Part shown: positions 42,730 through 52,531 of the stretch, one piece after another
How positions within the stretch are numbered: the stretch's first letter is position 1
Layout of the letters: the number at the start of each line of letters is the position of its first letter
NCBI GenBank assembly: GCA_031315865.1
Contig: JALDRJ010000002.1
Span: 3,136,001-3,200,000, forward strand
Direction of reading: 5' to 3'
Length of the DNA: 64,000 nucleotides
Source: Nitrospirales bacterium
Lineage (GTDB): Bacteria > Nitrospirota > Nitrospiria > Nitrospirales > UBA8639
The notes under the pieces: model-generated
Seen by the model: the letters and a program-made list of their open reading frames with translations, nothing else
Databases searched by the model: none
What the model was told of the DNA's origin: nothing
Position numbers and translations under genes: made by a program

Positions 42730-43840
42730 CGGTTTTCTTGCGGCTCAACTTCTCACGAGAACTTTTCCAAATCCCGGAGGTCGCCAGAAGCTGTGCGCAT
42801 ATCACACAGGCTAAACCGAACGGGACATACCCTGCATAACCCAAGACGGGCATTTCAAAGATTTGATAGGCATGGAGATAGGGAATCGAATATTCCCAAT
42901 GCGCCAGACTCTGAGAATTCCACAGCTCCCACAGTAGACCGCACAGTAAGCCCGCCATAGACGGAATCACGATTGGCCGCCAATCCCCCCGCCCCAACAT
43001 CCTAACCCACGCGTCTCGGTTTTGTGATTTTTGCAGACCAAGAAGCAAGAGCAGTGGTGAGAGCCAGATCAGGGGATACAGCAATTTTGGCCAGAGGCCA
43101 ATCCCGATCAAACCAAGACAGGCCAAGGCGACGAAAAACCATCTCCAGGTTTCGTGACTTCGAACAGGGACCGCCCTCCAGGATTGAAAGGGTTGACTGA
43201 GCCGGGGAAAAGACTGCAACCATTCATAGGTACAGTACACTGCGGGAAGAACGGTCGAAAACGAAAGACTCCCAACGAGAAAATAGGTCAGCCCATCAAC
43301 GTCGACTTGAGGAACGTAATGCCAATTCTGAGCGAACCGATTGAGATACTCAAACACCCACCAATACATCGCGCTGAGCGGAAACAAACCGAGGAAGCAC
43401 GTAGGATAATCGCGGAGAAGGCAATGTTGCGTTCGCCTGTCAGTCAGGGCATTGACCAGCACGATATAGCTCAGCCACAAGGGCGTGAAGGTGTGGAGTT
43501 GGAATTCGCCCATCCAGGAAAATCGAGTCCAAGCCAGAATCCAAAAGATAAGGAGGCTTGCCATCGATGCCCACCCCCAGAGTGAAAACGTCTGTTGTGT
43601 TGAATGATGTTGTGCTGCTGGTCGAAATGTCAGCAGTCGCAGCACAAACGGAGTAAGCATCCCGAGAATGCCTAGAGAAGAGGCGAAGAACAAGACCCAA
43701 GACACGTCACTGAGGCTTCCTGCTATTGGCCGAGGGGGAAACTCAAGAAAACTCAGGACCAATTGTCCAGAAAGCCACACCCCAATCAACGGTAATGTAA
43801 ACAAGCAGAAGAGAAACAAGCAAAGGGAATAGGCCGTCAT
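42677..43840 (-). CDS. Polytopic membrane protein of unknown function
   Basis: A 387-residue protein with about ten hydrophobic segments, beginning MTAYSLCLFLFCLFTLPLIG. Central stretches include FPLSAMYWWVFEYLNRFAQN and ILGMLTPFVLRLLTFRP; aromatic and proline residues are frequent. It is inner-membrane by composition. No transporter or enzyme signature is visible to me. The last 53 bp overlap the small gene at 42535 in the opposite direction. It is preceded by thiI on the same strand. Confidence 0.68.
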   Translation of the reverse strand: MTAYSLCLFLFCLFTLPLIGVWLSGQLVLSFLEFPPRPIAGSLSDVSWVLFFASSLGILGMLTPFVLRLLTFRPAAQHHSTQQTFSLWGWASMASLLIFWILAWTRFSWMGEFQLHTFTPLWLSYIVLVNALTDRRTQHCLLRDYPTCFLGLFPLSAMYWWVFEYLNRFAQNWHYVPQVDVDGLTYFLVGSLSFSTVLPAVYCTYEWLQSFPRLSQPFQSWRAVPVRSHETWRWFFVALACLGLIGIGLWPKLLYPLIWLSPLLLLLGLQKSQNRDAWVRMLGRGDWRPIVIPSMAGLLCGLLWELWNSQSLAHWEYSIPYLHAYQIFEMPVLGYAGYVPFGLACVICAQLLATSGIWKSSREKLSRKKTVSLKMAWQTPWHHTKNI

Positions 43841-43886
43841 AGGTCACTCACCATGCCTTACCCGTTCAGTCCGTCCCGTTCGTCTC

Positions 43887-45065
43887 CTAGTCGGGAAACG
43901 TAAATTCAGCGAGGTCGGCCTGCTCGAGTCCTTGCCGCACCATGCCTGTGATATCGAGACGCTGCTCGACTTGCGTCACTTCAGTCAGCCGAGCCCGCGT
44001 ATCGGGATGACGTGGAACGAAGAGCGTACAACAATCTTGATCAGGCTCGATCGAAATTTCAAATGAGCCGATCGCCTGAGCTTGCTCAGTAATTTCGCTT
44101 TTATCCATTCCAATCAAGGGGCGAAGAATGGGGAGGGGAGTGACCTCACTCACCACTTGAATATTACCGGGCGTTTGAGACGCGACCTGGCCAAGACTGT
44201 CGCCAGTGACCAAGCCCCACATATCTTCTCGCTTTGCCAGCGCCTCGGCGATCCTCAACATCATGCGCCGGTACAAGACGACTCGAATAGGCGCGGGCGC
44301 TCCCAACACAATTTGTTTTTGTATGTCTCCGAATGGAATAAGATGTAGTTTGGAGGAAAGCTGATGACGCGTCAGCAACGTCACCAGATCGCGTACTTTT
44401 TCTTCCGACGCGCGTGAGAGATAGGGGCGACCGTGAAAATGGATAAAGCCCGCACGACATCCCCGCTTGATCATGCGGTAGGCAGCCACGGGTGAATCGA
44501 TACCCCCAGAAATCAAGCAAAGCACGGTTCCCCCGGTCCCAACAGGAAGTCCCCCAGGCCCGGATTCCTTGGCAAAACCGTAATAGGCTTCTTGTTTCAG
44601 GAGTTCAACATGAATGGTCAGGTCGGGTTCTGTGAGATTAACGCGTTTTCCGGTTAGATCGCAAAGATACGCGCCAATCTCACGATCAATATCCATTGAG
44701 GTTTTGGGAAATCGCTTTTCAGCGCGTTTCGTGAGTACGCGAAACGAGTGAAACCCATTGGCGGGAAGGTCTTGTTGAATCGCTGATTTTAACGCCGTGA
44801 GGTCTGGTGAGGTATAGAGGACCGGAGCCGATCGAGCAAAGAGAAAATTGGTAATCCCGAATGTTCGAGTGAGCGTCTCACGAATTTTACCCTGAGACTG
44901 TTCCTCCGGAAAGCTCACTCGGATGCGACCTGGTAACGCATCCACCCGCAGTCCGGGGATATCTTTTAAGGCTGATCGCAAGTGATGAACGAGACGCTGC
45001 TCAAAAAACCCCCGGTTTCGTCCTTTCAGGGCGACTTCGTGGTAATGAACAAGCGCGTGAAACAT
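43887..45065 (-). CDS. thiI: tRNA 4-thiouridine synthase ThiI (no rhodanese domain)
   Basis: A 392-residue protein. The N-terminus holds the ferredoxin-like and THUMP domains (VHYHEVALKGRNRGFFEQRL, RFPKTSMDIDREIGAYL). The PP-loop of the adenylation domain reads LCLISGGIDSPVAAYRMIKR, followed by IHFHGRPYLSR and GLVTGDSLGQVASQT. It ends without the rhodanese extension found in Enterobacteria, which is common in other phyla; the Cys pair DQDCCTLF is conserved. It adenylates U8 of tRNA and takes part in sulfur transfer, and may also contribute to thiazole synthesis. Confidence 0.93.
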   Translation of the reverse strand: MFHALVHYHEVALKGRNRGFFEQRLVHHLRSALKDIPGLRVDALPGRIRVSFPEEQSQGKIRETLTRTFGITNFLFARSAPVLYTSPDLTALKSAIQQDLPANGFHSFRVLTKRAEKRFPKTSMDIDREIGAYLCDLTGKRVNLTEPDLTIHVELLKQEAYYGFAKESGPGGLPVGTGGTVLCLISGGIDSPVAAYRMIKRGCRAGFIHFHGRPYLSRASEEKVRDLVTLLTRHQLSSKLHLIPFGDIQKQIVLGAPAPIRVVLYRRMMLRIAEALAKREDMWGLVTGDSLGQVASQTPGNIQVVSEVTPLPILRPLIGMDKSEITEQAQAIGSFEISIEPDQDCCTLFVPRHPDTRARLTEVTQVEQRLDITGMVRQGLEQADLAEFTFPD

Positions 45066-45153
45066 CTCATGAAGCGTAAGACGTCAAAGACCCGTCTTTA
45101 TTGAAAAACCGTCCTATCGTCAATAATTCTCAGGTGCGTTGCTTAGCGCATCA

Positions 45154-46071
45154 TCATTGATTTTCGAGAAAACGTTCGGCATCTATAGCGGCCATGCACC
45201 CAGACCCTGCGGCCGTAATGGCTTGCCGGTAATGAGAATCTTGTACATCGCCTGCCGCGAAGACTCCAGGTATGTTGGTCGCGGAGCTATGCGGCTTGGT
45301 GACGAGATAGCCGGCTTCATCCATGTTCAACATGCCCTTAAACAGGCTTGTATTGGGTGTATGGCCGATGGCGACGAAAATTCCGGCACAGGGCAAATCA
45401 TCCGTTCGATCAGTCTTGACGTCACGCAGCCGAATCCCAGTGACTACATCGTCTCCGAGCATTTCTTCAACGGCTGCATTCCAACGAAAGGCGATTTTTT
45501 CATTTTTCGCTGCGCGGTCTTGCATGATCTTGGATGCCCGTAATGTATCTCGCCGATGAATCACCGTCACCTTCGTCGCGAACTTCGTAAGAAAGTTGGC
45601 TTCCTCCATCGCGCTGTCGCCACCACCGACCACGACGATTTCTTTCCCTCGAAAAAAGAAGCCATCGCACGTGGCACAGGTTGAGACGCCATGGCCCATC
45701 AGCCGGCTTTCCGATGGCAAACCCAGTAGATTGGCGGATGCTCCGGTTGAAATGATAAGAGTCTGAGCCTGGAGTGTTTCTTCGTCATCCACGGTCAGGG
45801 TAAAAGGCCGCTGAGTCAGGTCAACCTTGCTCACGTGGCCCTGTCGAAAGCTCGTCCCAAAACGCTCAGCCTGTGCCCGCATATCCATGATTAACTGAGG
45901 GCCCATGATGCCTTTGGGAAACCCAGGATAGTTCTCGACGTCAGTCGTGATGGTCAATTGGCCACCGGGCTGAGAGCCGTCAATTAAAAGTGGAGATAAA
46001 TTGGCACGAGCGGTGTACAAGGCTGCCGTCAGCCCGGCAGGGCCCGATCCTAAGATCACAACGTTCTGCAT
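45154..46071 (-). CDS. trxB: Thioredoxin reductase
   Basis: A 305-residue flavoprotein starting at ATG 46071 behind AAGGAG. It has the FAD-binding [19 protein letters not shown] at the N-terminus, the redox CATCDG motif (about residues 137-142), NADPH-binding [13 protein letters not shown], and the C-terminal [21 protein letters not shown], all standard for low-molecular-weight TrxB. It passes electrons from NADPH to thioredoxin in the cytosol. The length is normal. It lies between coaE and thiI on the same strand. Confidence 0.95.
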   Translation of the reverse strand: MQNVVILGSGPAGLTAALYTARANLSPLLIDGSQPGGQLTITTDVENYPGFPKGIMGPQLIMDMRAQAERFGTSFRQGHVSKVDLTQRPFTLTVDDEETLQAQTLIISTGASANLLGLPSESRLMGHGVSTCATCDGFFFRGKEIVVVGGGDSAMEEANFLTKFATKVTVIHRRDTLRASKIMQDRAAKNEKIAFRWNAAVEEMLGDDVVTGIRLRDVKTDRTDDLPCAGIFVAIGHTPNTSLFKGMLNMDEAGYLVTKPHSSATNIPGVFAAGDVQDSHYRQAITAAGSGCMAAIDAERFLENQ

Positions 46072-46151
46072 GATGACATGACTCCTTAGGTTAAGACTCC
46101 CATGTTTCCAGAATGAAAGGGAGGAACGCCAATACGACCATTATTCATGAC

Positions 46152-46760
46152 TCACTGTTTTGCGACGTCTTGAAATTCTGCATAGAGCTGCCGGACGACA
46201 CGCCGTAATTGATCACGAGGCAATGTGCCGTCGATGACATGATCGGCATATTGCAGTTTTTCAGCAACCGGCAGCTGGCAACGTATCCGCCGTCGCGCTT
46301 CAGCCTTCGACATGCTCGTCCGTTGAGTGGCGCGTTGAATTTGAGTGTGTTGAGTGGTCATGACGACAATAATCCGATCCATGCGTTTGAACGCGCCAGA
46401 TTCAATGAGCATGGCGGCTTCATAGATAATCACGACATCCCGATTCTCCCGGTAGAGACGTTGCGTGAGACGCGCTTGTTCTCGAGCCACGCGAGGATAA
46501 AGAATATCGGTCAGCTGCTTGAGCTTTGCCGGAGTATGAAAGACGACATGAGCTAAAGCCGATCGATTTACCTGGTTATCCGACGTGAGCACATCGCGCC
46601 CAAATATCCTGACGATTTCCTTCCAGGCCGAGCGCTTGGGACAAACGACCTGCCGAGCGATCTGGTCCGCATCGATGATTTGCGCTCCAAGTTGCTGAAA
46701 AAGCTGTGCAATCGTCGTCTTTCCAGACGCCAATCCTCCCGTTAAGCCCACCAAGAGCAT
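46152..46760 (-). CDS. coaE: Dephospho-CoA kinase
   Basis: A 202-residue protein from ATG 46760, which has AAGGTG at 7 bp; two longer in-frame starts (46775, 46820) lie upstream. The P-loop is GLTGGLASGKTT at the N-terminus. Further family residues are QIIDADQIARQVV, LTDILYPRVAREQAR and the lid region RTSMSKAEARRRIRCQLP. It phosphorylates dephospho-CoA in the last step of coenzyme A synthesis. The length is typical (about 200 aa). Confidence 0.92.
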   Translation of the reverse strand: MLLVGLTGGLASGKTTIAQLFQQLGAQIIDADQIARQVVCPKRSAWKEIVRIFGRDVLTSDNQVNRSALAHVVFHTPAKLKQLTDILYPRVAREQARLTQRLYRENRDVVIIYEAAMLIESGAFKRMDRIIVVMTTQHTQIQRATQRTSMSKAEARRRIRCQLPVAEKLQYADHVIDGTLPRDQLRRVVRQLYAEFQDVAKQ

Positions 46761-47015
46761 ATCGCACCTTAGCATATGATTTTTCTTGCCGACAATGTCC
46801 AAGGCTAGCCCCCAACCCATTCAATAATTGATAACGGCGTTCTGTCCTCATTCAGAATGTTCCTGTTGTCTGGAAAGATAGGATGGAAGACATCACCGAG
46901 CTGTCGCGACGCTTGACCGAGGACCGATACTTGAGTTATTGCCTACAGATGCCAAACGTCTGCAATGCAGACAGTTCATCAAACATGAAAACTTCTTTGA
47001 GAACGTAAGGCGATA

Positions 47016-48071
47016 ATGCAAGCTCTCTATTCCAAGCCAGCCGTCATATTCTTTTTTGCACTCGCATTGACTTTCACGCATCTTTCTTCTTTTGGCGCTC
47101 CCGTAGATTCCCCGCGGGTGCAACTTCCTGACGATCAAGCCAAGTGGACGGTCGCGGCTGATGGAAGCGGGTATTATGTTTCCATTCAAGAAGCGATCGA
47201 TGCCGCACAATCAGGCGACACGATTTGGATCAAAGCGGGTACCTATGCCGAAGATGTGACCGTCCATAGTAAGGAAGGTCTCAAAATCATCGGCGAACAG
47301 ATGAATCTTGTGATACTCACGGGGCTGAAGCGCGTCGGGACCTTGCATGTTGGCAAATGGCCATATGGAGCGAAGAACGTAGAAATTCACAATCTTACCG
47401 TGATGCAACATGGGGGACTTGGACTGGGGATATTCAATGGTGGAGGAATCCTCCTGAAACATCTTGAGGTAAAGGGCATGGTCTTCGGTCAAGACGTTGA
47501 AGATGTGAGGCTGGAACATTGTGTGATCGGCGGGAGTGAGACGACGGGTGTGGCGTTCGCTAATTCTAAGGCCACCTTATTGGGAAACTATATTCACGAC
47601 AATGATCATGGCGTGGCGATTGGGGGAAGGTCAGAAGTGGTATTAAAGCAGAACGTGATCACTCGCAGCTTATTCGAGGGTATTATGGTGAATGATGCCG
47701 CCAATGCGGTAGCTATCCAAAATACGATCGTTCGCAACGGGGGAGGGATGGCTTTTCACGATCAGACTCGCGGAGAAGCCCATGGCAATATTCTGATGCT
47801 GAGTCAAACGGCATTTCTCTTTTCCCCCCAAAGTGAGACCACGCTATCCTTTAACGTACTTTTCGCCAACAAGGTTGACTATCTTATAGAAGGGTCTGAT
47901 TCCGGATCAGCCTTCCCCGAGGGTAGAAGAGGGAAGGATGATGTCACGACCCCCCCGGCATTTGTCAATGCCGAGCAAGATGATTTTCGTCTTCGTTCCG
48001 ACACCAAACTCCGAGACATCGGCACCTTTCCATTCTTAGGGGCACTTCCACCCGTGGGACCTCATCCATGA
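47016..48071 (+). CDS. Exported right-handed beta-helix protein
   Basis: ATG 47016 follows AAGGCG. The 351-residue protein has a signal peptide (VIFFFALALTFTHLSSFGAP). It then has the classic opening of a pectin-lyase-like fold: WTVAADGSGYYVSIQEAIDA, AQSGDTIWIKAGTYAEDVTV, followed by NosD/PbH1-type coils (VEIHNLTVMQHGGLGLGIFN, LLGNYIHDNDHGVAIGGRSE, AIQNTIVRNGGGMAFHDQTR). Polysaccharide-binding or -modifying functions are usual, but no catalytic residues can be assigned. The C-terminus DIGTFPFLGALPPVG resembles the last coil of similar proteins. Confidence 0.82.
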   Translation: MQALYSKPAVIFFFALALTFTHLSSFGAPVDSPRVQLPDDQAKWTVAADGSGYYVSIQEAIDAAQSGDTIWIKAGTYAEDVTVHSKEGLKIIGEQMNLVILTGLKRVGTLHVGKWPYGAKNVEIHNLTVMQHGGLGLGIFNGGGILLKHLEVKGMVFGQDVEDVRLEHCVIGGSETTGVAFANSKATLLGNYIHDNDHGVAIGGRSEVVLKQNVITRSLFEGIMVNDAANAVAIQNTIVRNGGGMAFHDQTRGEAHGNILMLSQTAFLFSPQSETTLSFNVLFANKVDYLIEGSDSGSAFPEGRRGKDDVTTPPAFVNAEQDDFRLRSDTKLRDIGTFPFLGALPPVGPHP

Positions 48072-48619
48072 TGGGATAGAGGAATATCCTCTTCCCTGAT
48101 GCATTTCTCCAACTTCGTTGAACCTGTTTGGCATGACTTTGGAGAAGCGAACAACGTCCCTGATTCTTGAAGCACAGTCTTTTTTCATCCCTGCCAAATT
48201 CTTCCACGCATGAATCTACTCTTTTACATGGTCTTTCCCTGAAACAATCTCATGGGATCAAAGAAACTTCCGCAGGAAGTTTATAGCCGTTTCAGTGATA
48301 TCAAAACGATACAGCGTTCCCTTGCACGCCTTTACTCTTCAAGACGTGAGAGAAACAACCAAGTGTGTCAGGTCATCCACGCGGGTATCACTTTCCGTCT
48401 GCTTCAACGTCGTACCGCGCGGGGTGTGTCGTCTGTATCGATGGGAACGTATGTGGATTCGCGATAAATGATAAGATGTCGGCACAATAACCTGATTGCA
48501 TGAAAATGCTAAGATAGAGTTTTCTTATGGCCATAATGACGTTAAAATGGGCTGTTTCTGAACGCCAGAAGAATCTTGAATGAACTTCCAGCATCTATCA
48601 TCTTGAATCATGAAAGGTT
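48072..48619. other. Intergenic region, 548 bp
   Basis: No supported gene. A 71-residue plus-strand frame (48252-48467) has no good ribosome site and an odd basic composition. The segment likely holds the terminator of the beta-helix gene and the promoter of the sulfite-oxidase-like gene, but I could not pick out clear signals. Confidence 0.3.
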
Positions 48620-49273
48620 ATGGTCGTGGATATTAACGAGAAAATCATACAGGCCAAACAACGACTCATGTTCCGTGGACGCGGCGACTCCGCCAGAGAA
48701 GTGGAGACGGAACATTCAGACCCTCGGGTACCCCCCGGTCAACACCTCGTCAATAATTGGCCCGTCCTGGACCTTGGGATCAAACCCGAAGTATCACTTG
48801 AAGATTGGAGGTTGCACATTGACGGGGAAGTTGAACATCCCTTGACATGGAATTGGAAGCAATATCTCGAACAGCCCATCGTACATCTCACTTCCGACTT
48901 TCATTGCGTCACGACTTGGAGTCGTTTAGACAACGAGTGGGATGGAGTCAGCTTTCAACACTTGCTGACGATTGTCCAACCCAGTCCTTCCGCAAAGTAT
49001 GTTCTGTTCGAAAGTTACGACGAGTACACGACCAACCTGCCCTTGTCGGTCTGTGACGATGATGACGTGATCTTGGCGTATCAATGGAATCATCAGCCGC
49101 TCTCAAAAGAACACGGAGGACCGGTCCGCATGATCGTTCCCAAACGTTATGCGTGGAAGGGGGCGAAGTGGATCAGGAAAATATCATTTTTACCACAAGA
49201 CCAAAAAGGGTTTTGGGAAGTTCGTGGATATTCGAACACCGCCTTGCCGTGGGACAATGATCGTTATGGTTAA
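48620..49273 (+). CDS. Sulfite oxidase-like molybdopterin oxidoreductase (YuiH type)
   Basis: ATG 48620 has AAAGG upstream. The 217-residue protein is a single Mo-cofactor domain: GQHLVNNWPVLDLGIKPEVS, the Mo-ligand Cys in SDFHCVTTWSRLDNEWDGVS, GGPVRMIVPKRYAWKGAKWI, and a C-terminal GFWEVRGYSNTALPWDNDRY. There is no Tat or Sec signal, so it is cytosolic, unlike MsrP. Relatives are annotated as sulfite oxidase-like or YuiH proteins with unclear substrates. No neighbouring redox partner gene was found. Confidence 0.88.
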   Translation: MVVDINEKIIQAKQRLMFRGRGDSAREVETEHSDPRVPPGQHLVNNWPVLDLGIKPEVSLEDWRLHIDGEVEHPLTWNWKQYLEQPIVHLTSDFHCVTTWSRLDNEWDGVSFQHLLTIVQPSPSAKYVLFESYDEYTTNLPLSVCDDDDVILAYQWNHQPLSKEHGGPVRMIVPKRYAWKGAKWIRKISFLPQDQKGFWEVRGYSNTALPWDNDRYG

Positions 49274-49414
49274 TGCAACGGCAAAAGTTTTCCTACCGTG
49301 ACCAAACCTCGGGGCTTTCTTTTTTCTTGCATGCCTTCTTCCTGACTGGATAAGATAACTTAGACGTTGATTGATGAACAGAAAAGCGGTTCTATTTCAT
49401 TAAGGGCTTACACC

Positions 49415-50983
49415 ATGAGGACCAATATGAGAGCAAGCAGGAGAAAACAAGTATTGTGCGGATTGCTGATCGCGTTGGTTTTTTTTCATTTCGTCCCAAG
49501 AGCTTTTAGTCAAGATCTGGCCTCTTTCTCTCAACATGTCACGCTTCACACCTTGAAAAACGGCTGGACGTTTATCATCGTGGAACGGCCAACGGCACCG
49601 GTCTTTGCGTTTATGACGCGTGTCAACGTTGGTTCGGCCCAAGAGCCAAAAGGGAGAACCGGCTTGGCTCATATGTTCGAACACATGGCCTTCAAAGGAA
49701 CCCCACGGCTCGGAACATCGAATTATGAAGCGGAAAAAACAGCGCTCAGGAGTCTCGAAGACGCGTATCAGGCCTACCAAAAAGCACGTTGGAACCCCAA
49801 ATCCAGCCCTGAACACGTGAAAGAACTCGAGGACCGCTTCAAACAGGCTCAACATGTCGCCAGTCAATATGTGTCCAAGAACGAGTTTGGGGACATTATT
49901 GAACGTGAAGGCGGGGTTTCGCTCAATGCTTTTACCGGCGCTGATGTCACCGGATACTTTTATGCCCTCCCGTCGAACAAGGTCGAACTCTTTGCTTATT
50001 TAGAATCCGAACGTTTCTTGCAACCCGTCTTTCGGGAATTTTATAAAGAACGGGATGTCGTGATGGAAGAACGTCGTCTTCGGACTGAAAGCAGCGCCAT
50101 CGGAAGATTACTCGAGCAATTTGTCTCGGCTGCCTTCATCGCTCATCCCTATCATCATCCTGTCATTGGCTATGCAAGCGATATTCAATCCTATACGATG
50201 ACGGACGCTGAAGCATTCTATCGACAGTATTATGTCCCCGCGAATATGGTAACGGCCATCGTCGGAGACGTCAAAGCGGAAAAGGTCATACCGCTTTTAG
50301 AGAAGTATTTTGGGCGCATTCCCCAAAGACCGATCCCTCCTCCGCTTCGAACGATCGAACCACCATCGATCGCCGAGAAAACCGTCGTCCTCAAAGATCC
50401 CTCGCAACCCTTTTACTTAGAAGGTTATCACAAGCCTGCCGTCACGCATCCCGATCAACCGGTGTACGATGCGATTGATGATATCCTCACAAACGGTCGA
50501 ACATCTCGCTTCTATCGTTCGCTGGTGCGTGATAAAAAAATCGCCGTCTCAGTCGGTTCCTATGGAGCATATCCCGGTGAAAAATATCCTCACCTCTGGG
50601 TGGCCTATGGAGTTCCGGCCAGGGGCGTGAGCAATGCGACGGTTCAACAGGCTCTTCGGGAAGAGTTACAAAAGATCGCAACCGAAGATGTCTCGGACGA
50701 AGAACTTGAAAAATTTCGAACCCGTGCCAAGGCTGGATTGCTCCGGTCACTCGGCAGCAATCTGGGATTGGCGATGCAATTGACGGATTATCATCTGCTC
50801 TTCGGAGACTGGCGAGAGCTGTTCCGTTATATTGAACGACTGAAGAACGTCACCAAGGCCGATATTCGTCGCGTGGCCAGCCAAACCTTTCGTGAGACAA
50901 ACCGGGTCGTTGCGATGATCGAGACTGAATCAGCGCCACCTGACATAGCATCTATCGCGACGAAGACAGGAGGATCGCAGTAA
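49415..50983 (+). CDS. M16 family zinc peptidase (catalytic subunit)
   Basis: From ATG 49415 (AAGGG 9 bp upstream; two other in-frame starts nearby) the product has about 522 residues with a signal peptide (VLCGLLIALVFFHFVPRAFS). The inverted zinc motif HMFEHMAFKGT (HxxEH) is present, with the distal Glu region DVVMEERRLRTES. The insert YQAYQKARWNPKSSPEH is longer than in pitrilysin. Its stop overlaps the start of the next M16 gene (TAATG), so the two are translationally coupled. The pair should form a heterodimer that degrades peptides in the periplasm. Confidence 0.9.
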   Translation: MRTNMRASRRKQVLCGLLIALVFFHFVPRAFSQDLASFSQHVTLHTLKNGWTFIIVERPTAPVFAFMTRVNVGSAQEPKGRTGLAHMFEHMAFKGTPRLGTSNYEAEKTALRSLEDAYQAYQKARWNPKSSPEHVKELEDRFKQAQHVASQYVSKNEFGDIIEREGGVSLNAFTGADVTGYFYALPSNKVELFAYLESERFLQPVFREFYKERDVVMEERRLRTESSAIGRLLEQFVSAAFIAHPYHHPVIGYASDIQSYTMTDAEAFYRQYYVPANMVTAIVGDVKAEKVIPLLEKYFGRIPQRPIPPPLRTIEPPSIAEKTVVLKDPSQPFYLEGYHKPAVTHPDQPVYDAIDDILTNGRTSRFYRSLVRDKKIAVSVGSYGAYPGEKYPHLWVAYGVPARGVSNATVQQALREELQKIATEDVSDEELEKFRTRAKAGLLRSLGSNLGLAMQLTDYHLLFGDWRELFRYIERLKNVTKADIRRVASQTFRETNRVVAMIETESAPPDIASIATKTGGSQ

Positions 50984-52440
50984 TGGGCAAACATCCCAGC
51001 CGAGTCTCTCGACTCACTTCAACCGTGCTGCTCTTGTTGTTGTCACATCTGTGGCTTATAGGACCTCTTTATGCTCAAGTTGAATACGTCGCTGATTTAC
51101 GATTCCCTCCTCTTCCAGATCTGGCAATTCCCGAACCCACACGAGTGACCTTGGACAATGGCATGGTGATCTTGATGATGGAAGACCACGAATTACCACT
51201 CGTGAGCGTCTCGGCGAAAATCCGAACAGGGTCCCGTTTAGATCCCCCGGGAAAAGTGGGATTGGCTCAAATCGTCGGAAGTGTGATGCGCAGTGGAGGG
51301 ACCACGACAATGTCCGGTGATGCCTTGGATGATTATCTTGAAGGAAAAGCCGCGACAATCGAGACCTCAATCGGTGAAACGATGGGGTCGGCCTCGATGA
51401 GTTGCCTGAAAGATGATTTCGTCGATATTTTGAAAGTTTTCGCTGACGTCTTGCGAAACCCTTCGTTTAATCAAGAGAAGCTCGCCATCGCCAAAAACCA
51501 GGCCATGGCCTCAATTTCTCGACAGAACGACAATCCTGATTCGATCGTGAGCCGAGAATTTAAAAAGCTTGTGTACGGGGCCGACTCTTCCTATGCCCGT
51601 ACGCCTACCTATACCACCATTAGTGCGATCACTCAAACAGATCTGAAAGACTGGCACCAGCGCTTCTTTCATCCAAACCGGATGATCATCGGTATCACCG
51701 GCGACTTCCAAGCCGATGCTGCATTAACGTTGTTGAAAAAAGTTTTTTCCGATTGGCCAGCCGGACCTCCCGTTCAACCGGTCTCCGTGCCATATGCGGC
51801 ATCGAATCCGGCCAACGTCTTTTATGTCGAGAAGAATGACATGACTCAGGCGAAGATTATCATGGGGCATTTAGGTGTCCTCCGGAACAACCCTGATTAT
51901 TATCCTCTAGTGGTGGTCAATCAAATTTTATCCGGTTCATTCGGGGCACGGTTATTTTCCAATGTTCGTTCGAAGCAAGGTCTTGCTTACGATGTGCATG
52001 GCGGAGTGGGGTTTCAATGGGACTACCCGGGTATGGCCAGTCTGATGATGTCCACAAAGACAGAAACGACTGCCGCAGGCATCGATGCCCTCATCGCTGA
52101 ATCGCAAAAGATGGTCTCAGAGCCACCGACCGATGAAGAAGTTGCAAAAGCCAAAGCGAGCATCATCAATTCATTCGTGTTTTCGGTTGATTCGCCGGCC
52201 AAGGTGTTGGGGCAGTATCTTTTGTATGAATACTATGGCTATCCCTTAGATTGGCTCGTCAAATTTCGCGATGGCATCGAACAGGTAACGACCGAACAGG
52301 TGCGGGAAGCGGCTCAACACCATTTACGTCCTCTAGACTTTTCGATTCTGGTGGTGGGGCCCCGGGCCGGCACAGCACCGGCGTTGGCACGATATGACGC
52401 CGTACAAGAACTTGACATTTCGATTCCAGAGCCAAGCTAA
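50983..52440 (+). CDS. M16 family peptidase-like protein (non-catalytic partner)
   Basis: A 485-residue protein with a signal peptide (VLLLLLSHLWLIGPLYAQ). It has the M16 fold: ALPIP-like start LPDLAIPEPTRVTLDNGMVI, then VGLAQIVGSVMRSGGTTTMS where the HxxEH motif should be. His and Glu are replaced (QIVGS), so it cannot bind zinc. Further family sequence is FHPNRMIIGITGDFQADAAL and LSGSFGARLFSNVRSKQGLA (R/Y motif of M16_C). It is the usual beta-subunit partner of the catalytic M16 gene it overlaps. Confidence 0.9.
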   Translation: MGKHPSRVSRLTSTVLLLLLSHLWLIGPLYAQVEYVADLRFPPLPDLAIPEPTRVTLDNGMVILMMEDHELPLVSVSAKIRTGSRLDPPGKVGLAQIVGSVMRSGGTTTMSGDALDDYLEGKAATIETSIGETMGSASMSCLKDDFVDILKVFADVLRNPSFNQEKLAIAKNQAMASISRQNDNPDSIVSREFKKLVYGADSSYARTPTYTTISAITQTDLKDWHQRFFHPNRMIIGITGDFQADAALTLLKKVFSDWPAGPPVQPVSVPYAASNPANVFYVEKNDMTQAKIIMGHLGVLRNNPDYYPLVVVNQILSGSFGARLFSNVRSKQGLAYDVHGGVGFQWDYPGMASLMMSTKTETTAAGIDALIAESQKMVSEPPTDEEVAKAKASIINSFVFSVDSPAKVLGQYLLYEYYGYPLDWLVKFRDGIEQVTTEQVREAAQHHLRPLDFSILVVGPRAGTAPALARYDAVQELDISIPEPS

Positions 52441-52531
52441 TCGCCATGCACAAGCTTTCTCGGCCCGACCCATTGTTTCCTCTTTGTTCGTGCCTTCGTT
52501 ATTCATGATTCAGAAAAGGCCTAGGCTTCTT

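Noticed and set aside
48252-48467. 71-codon frame between the beta-helix and sulfite-oxidase-like genes
   Set aside because: No ribosome site, Arg/Ser-rich composition, no recognisable pattern.
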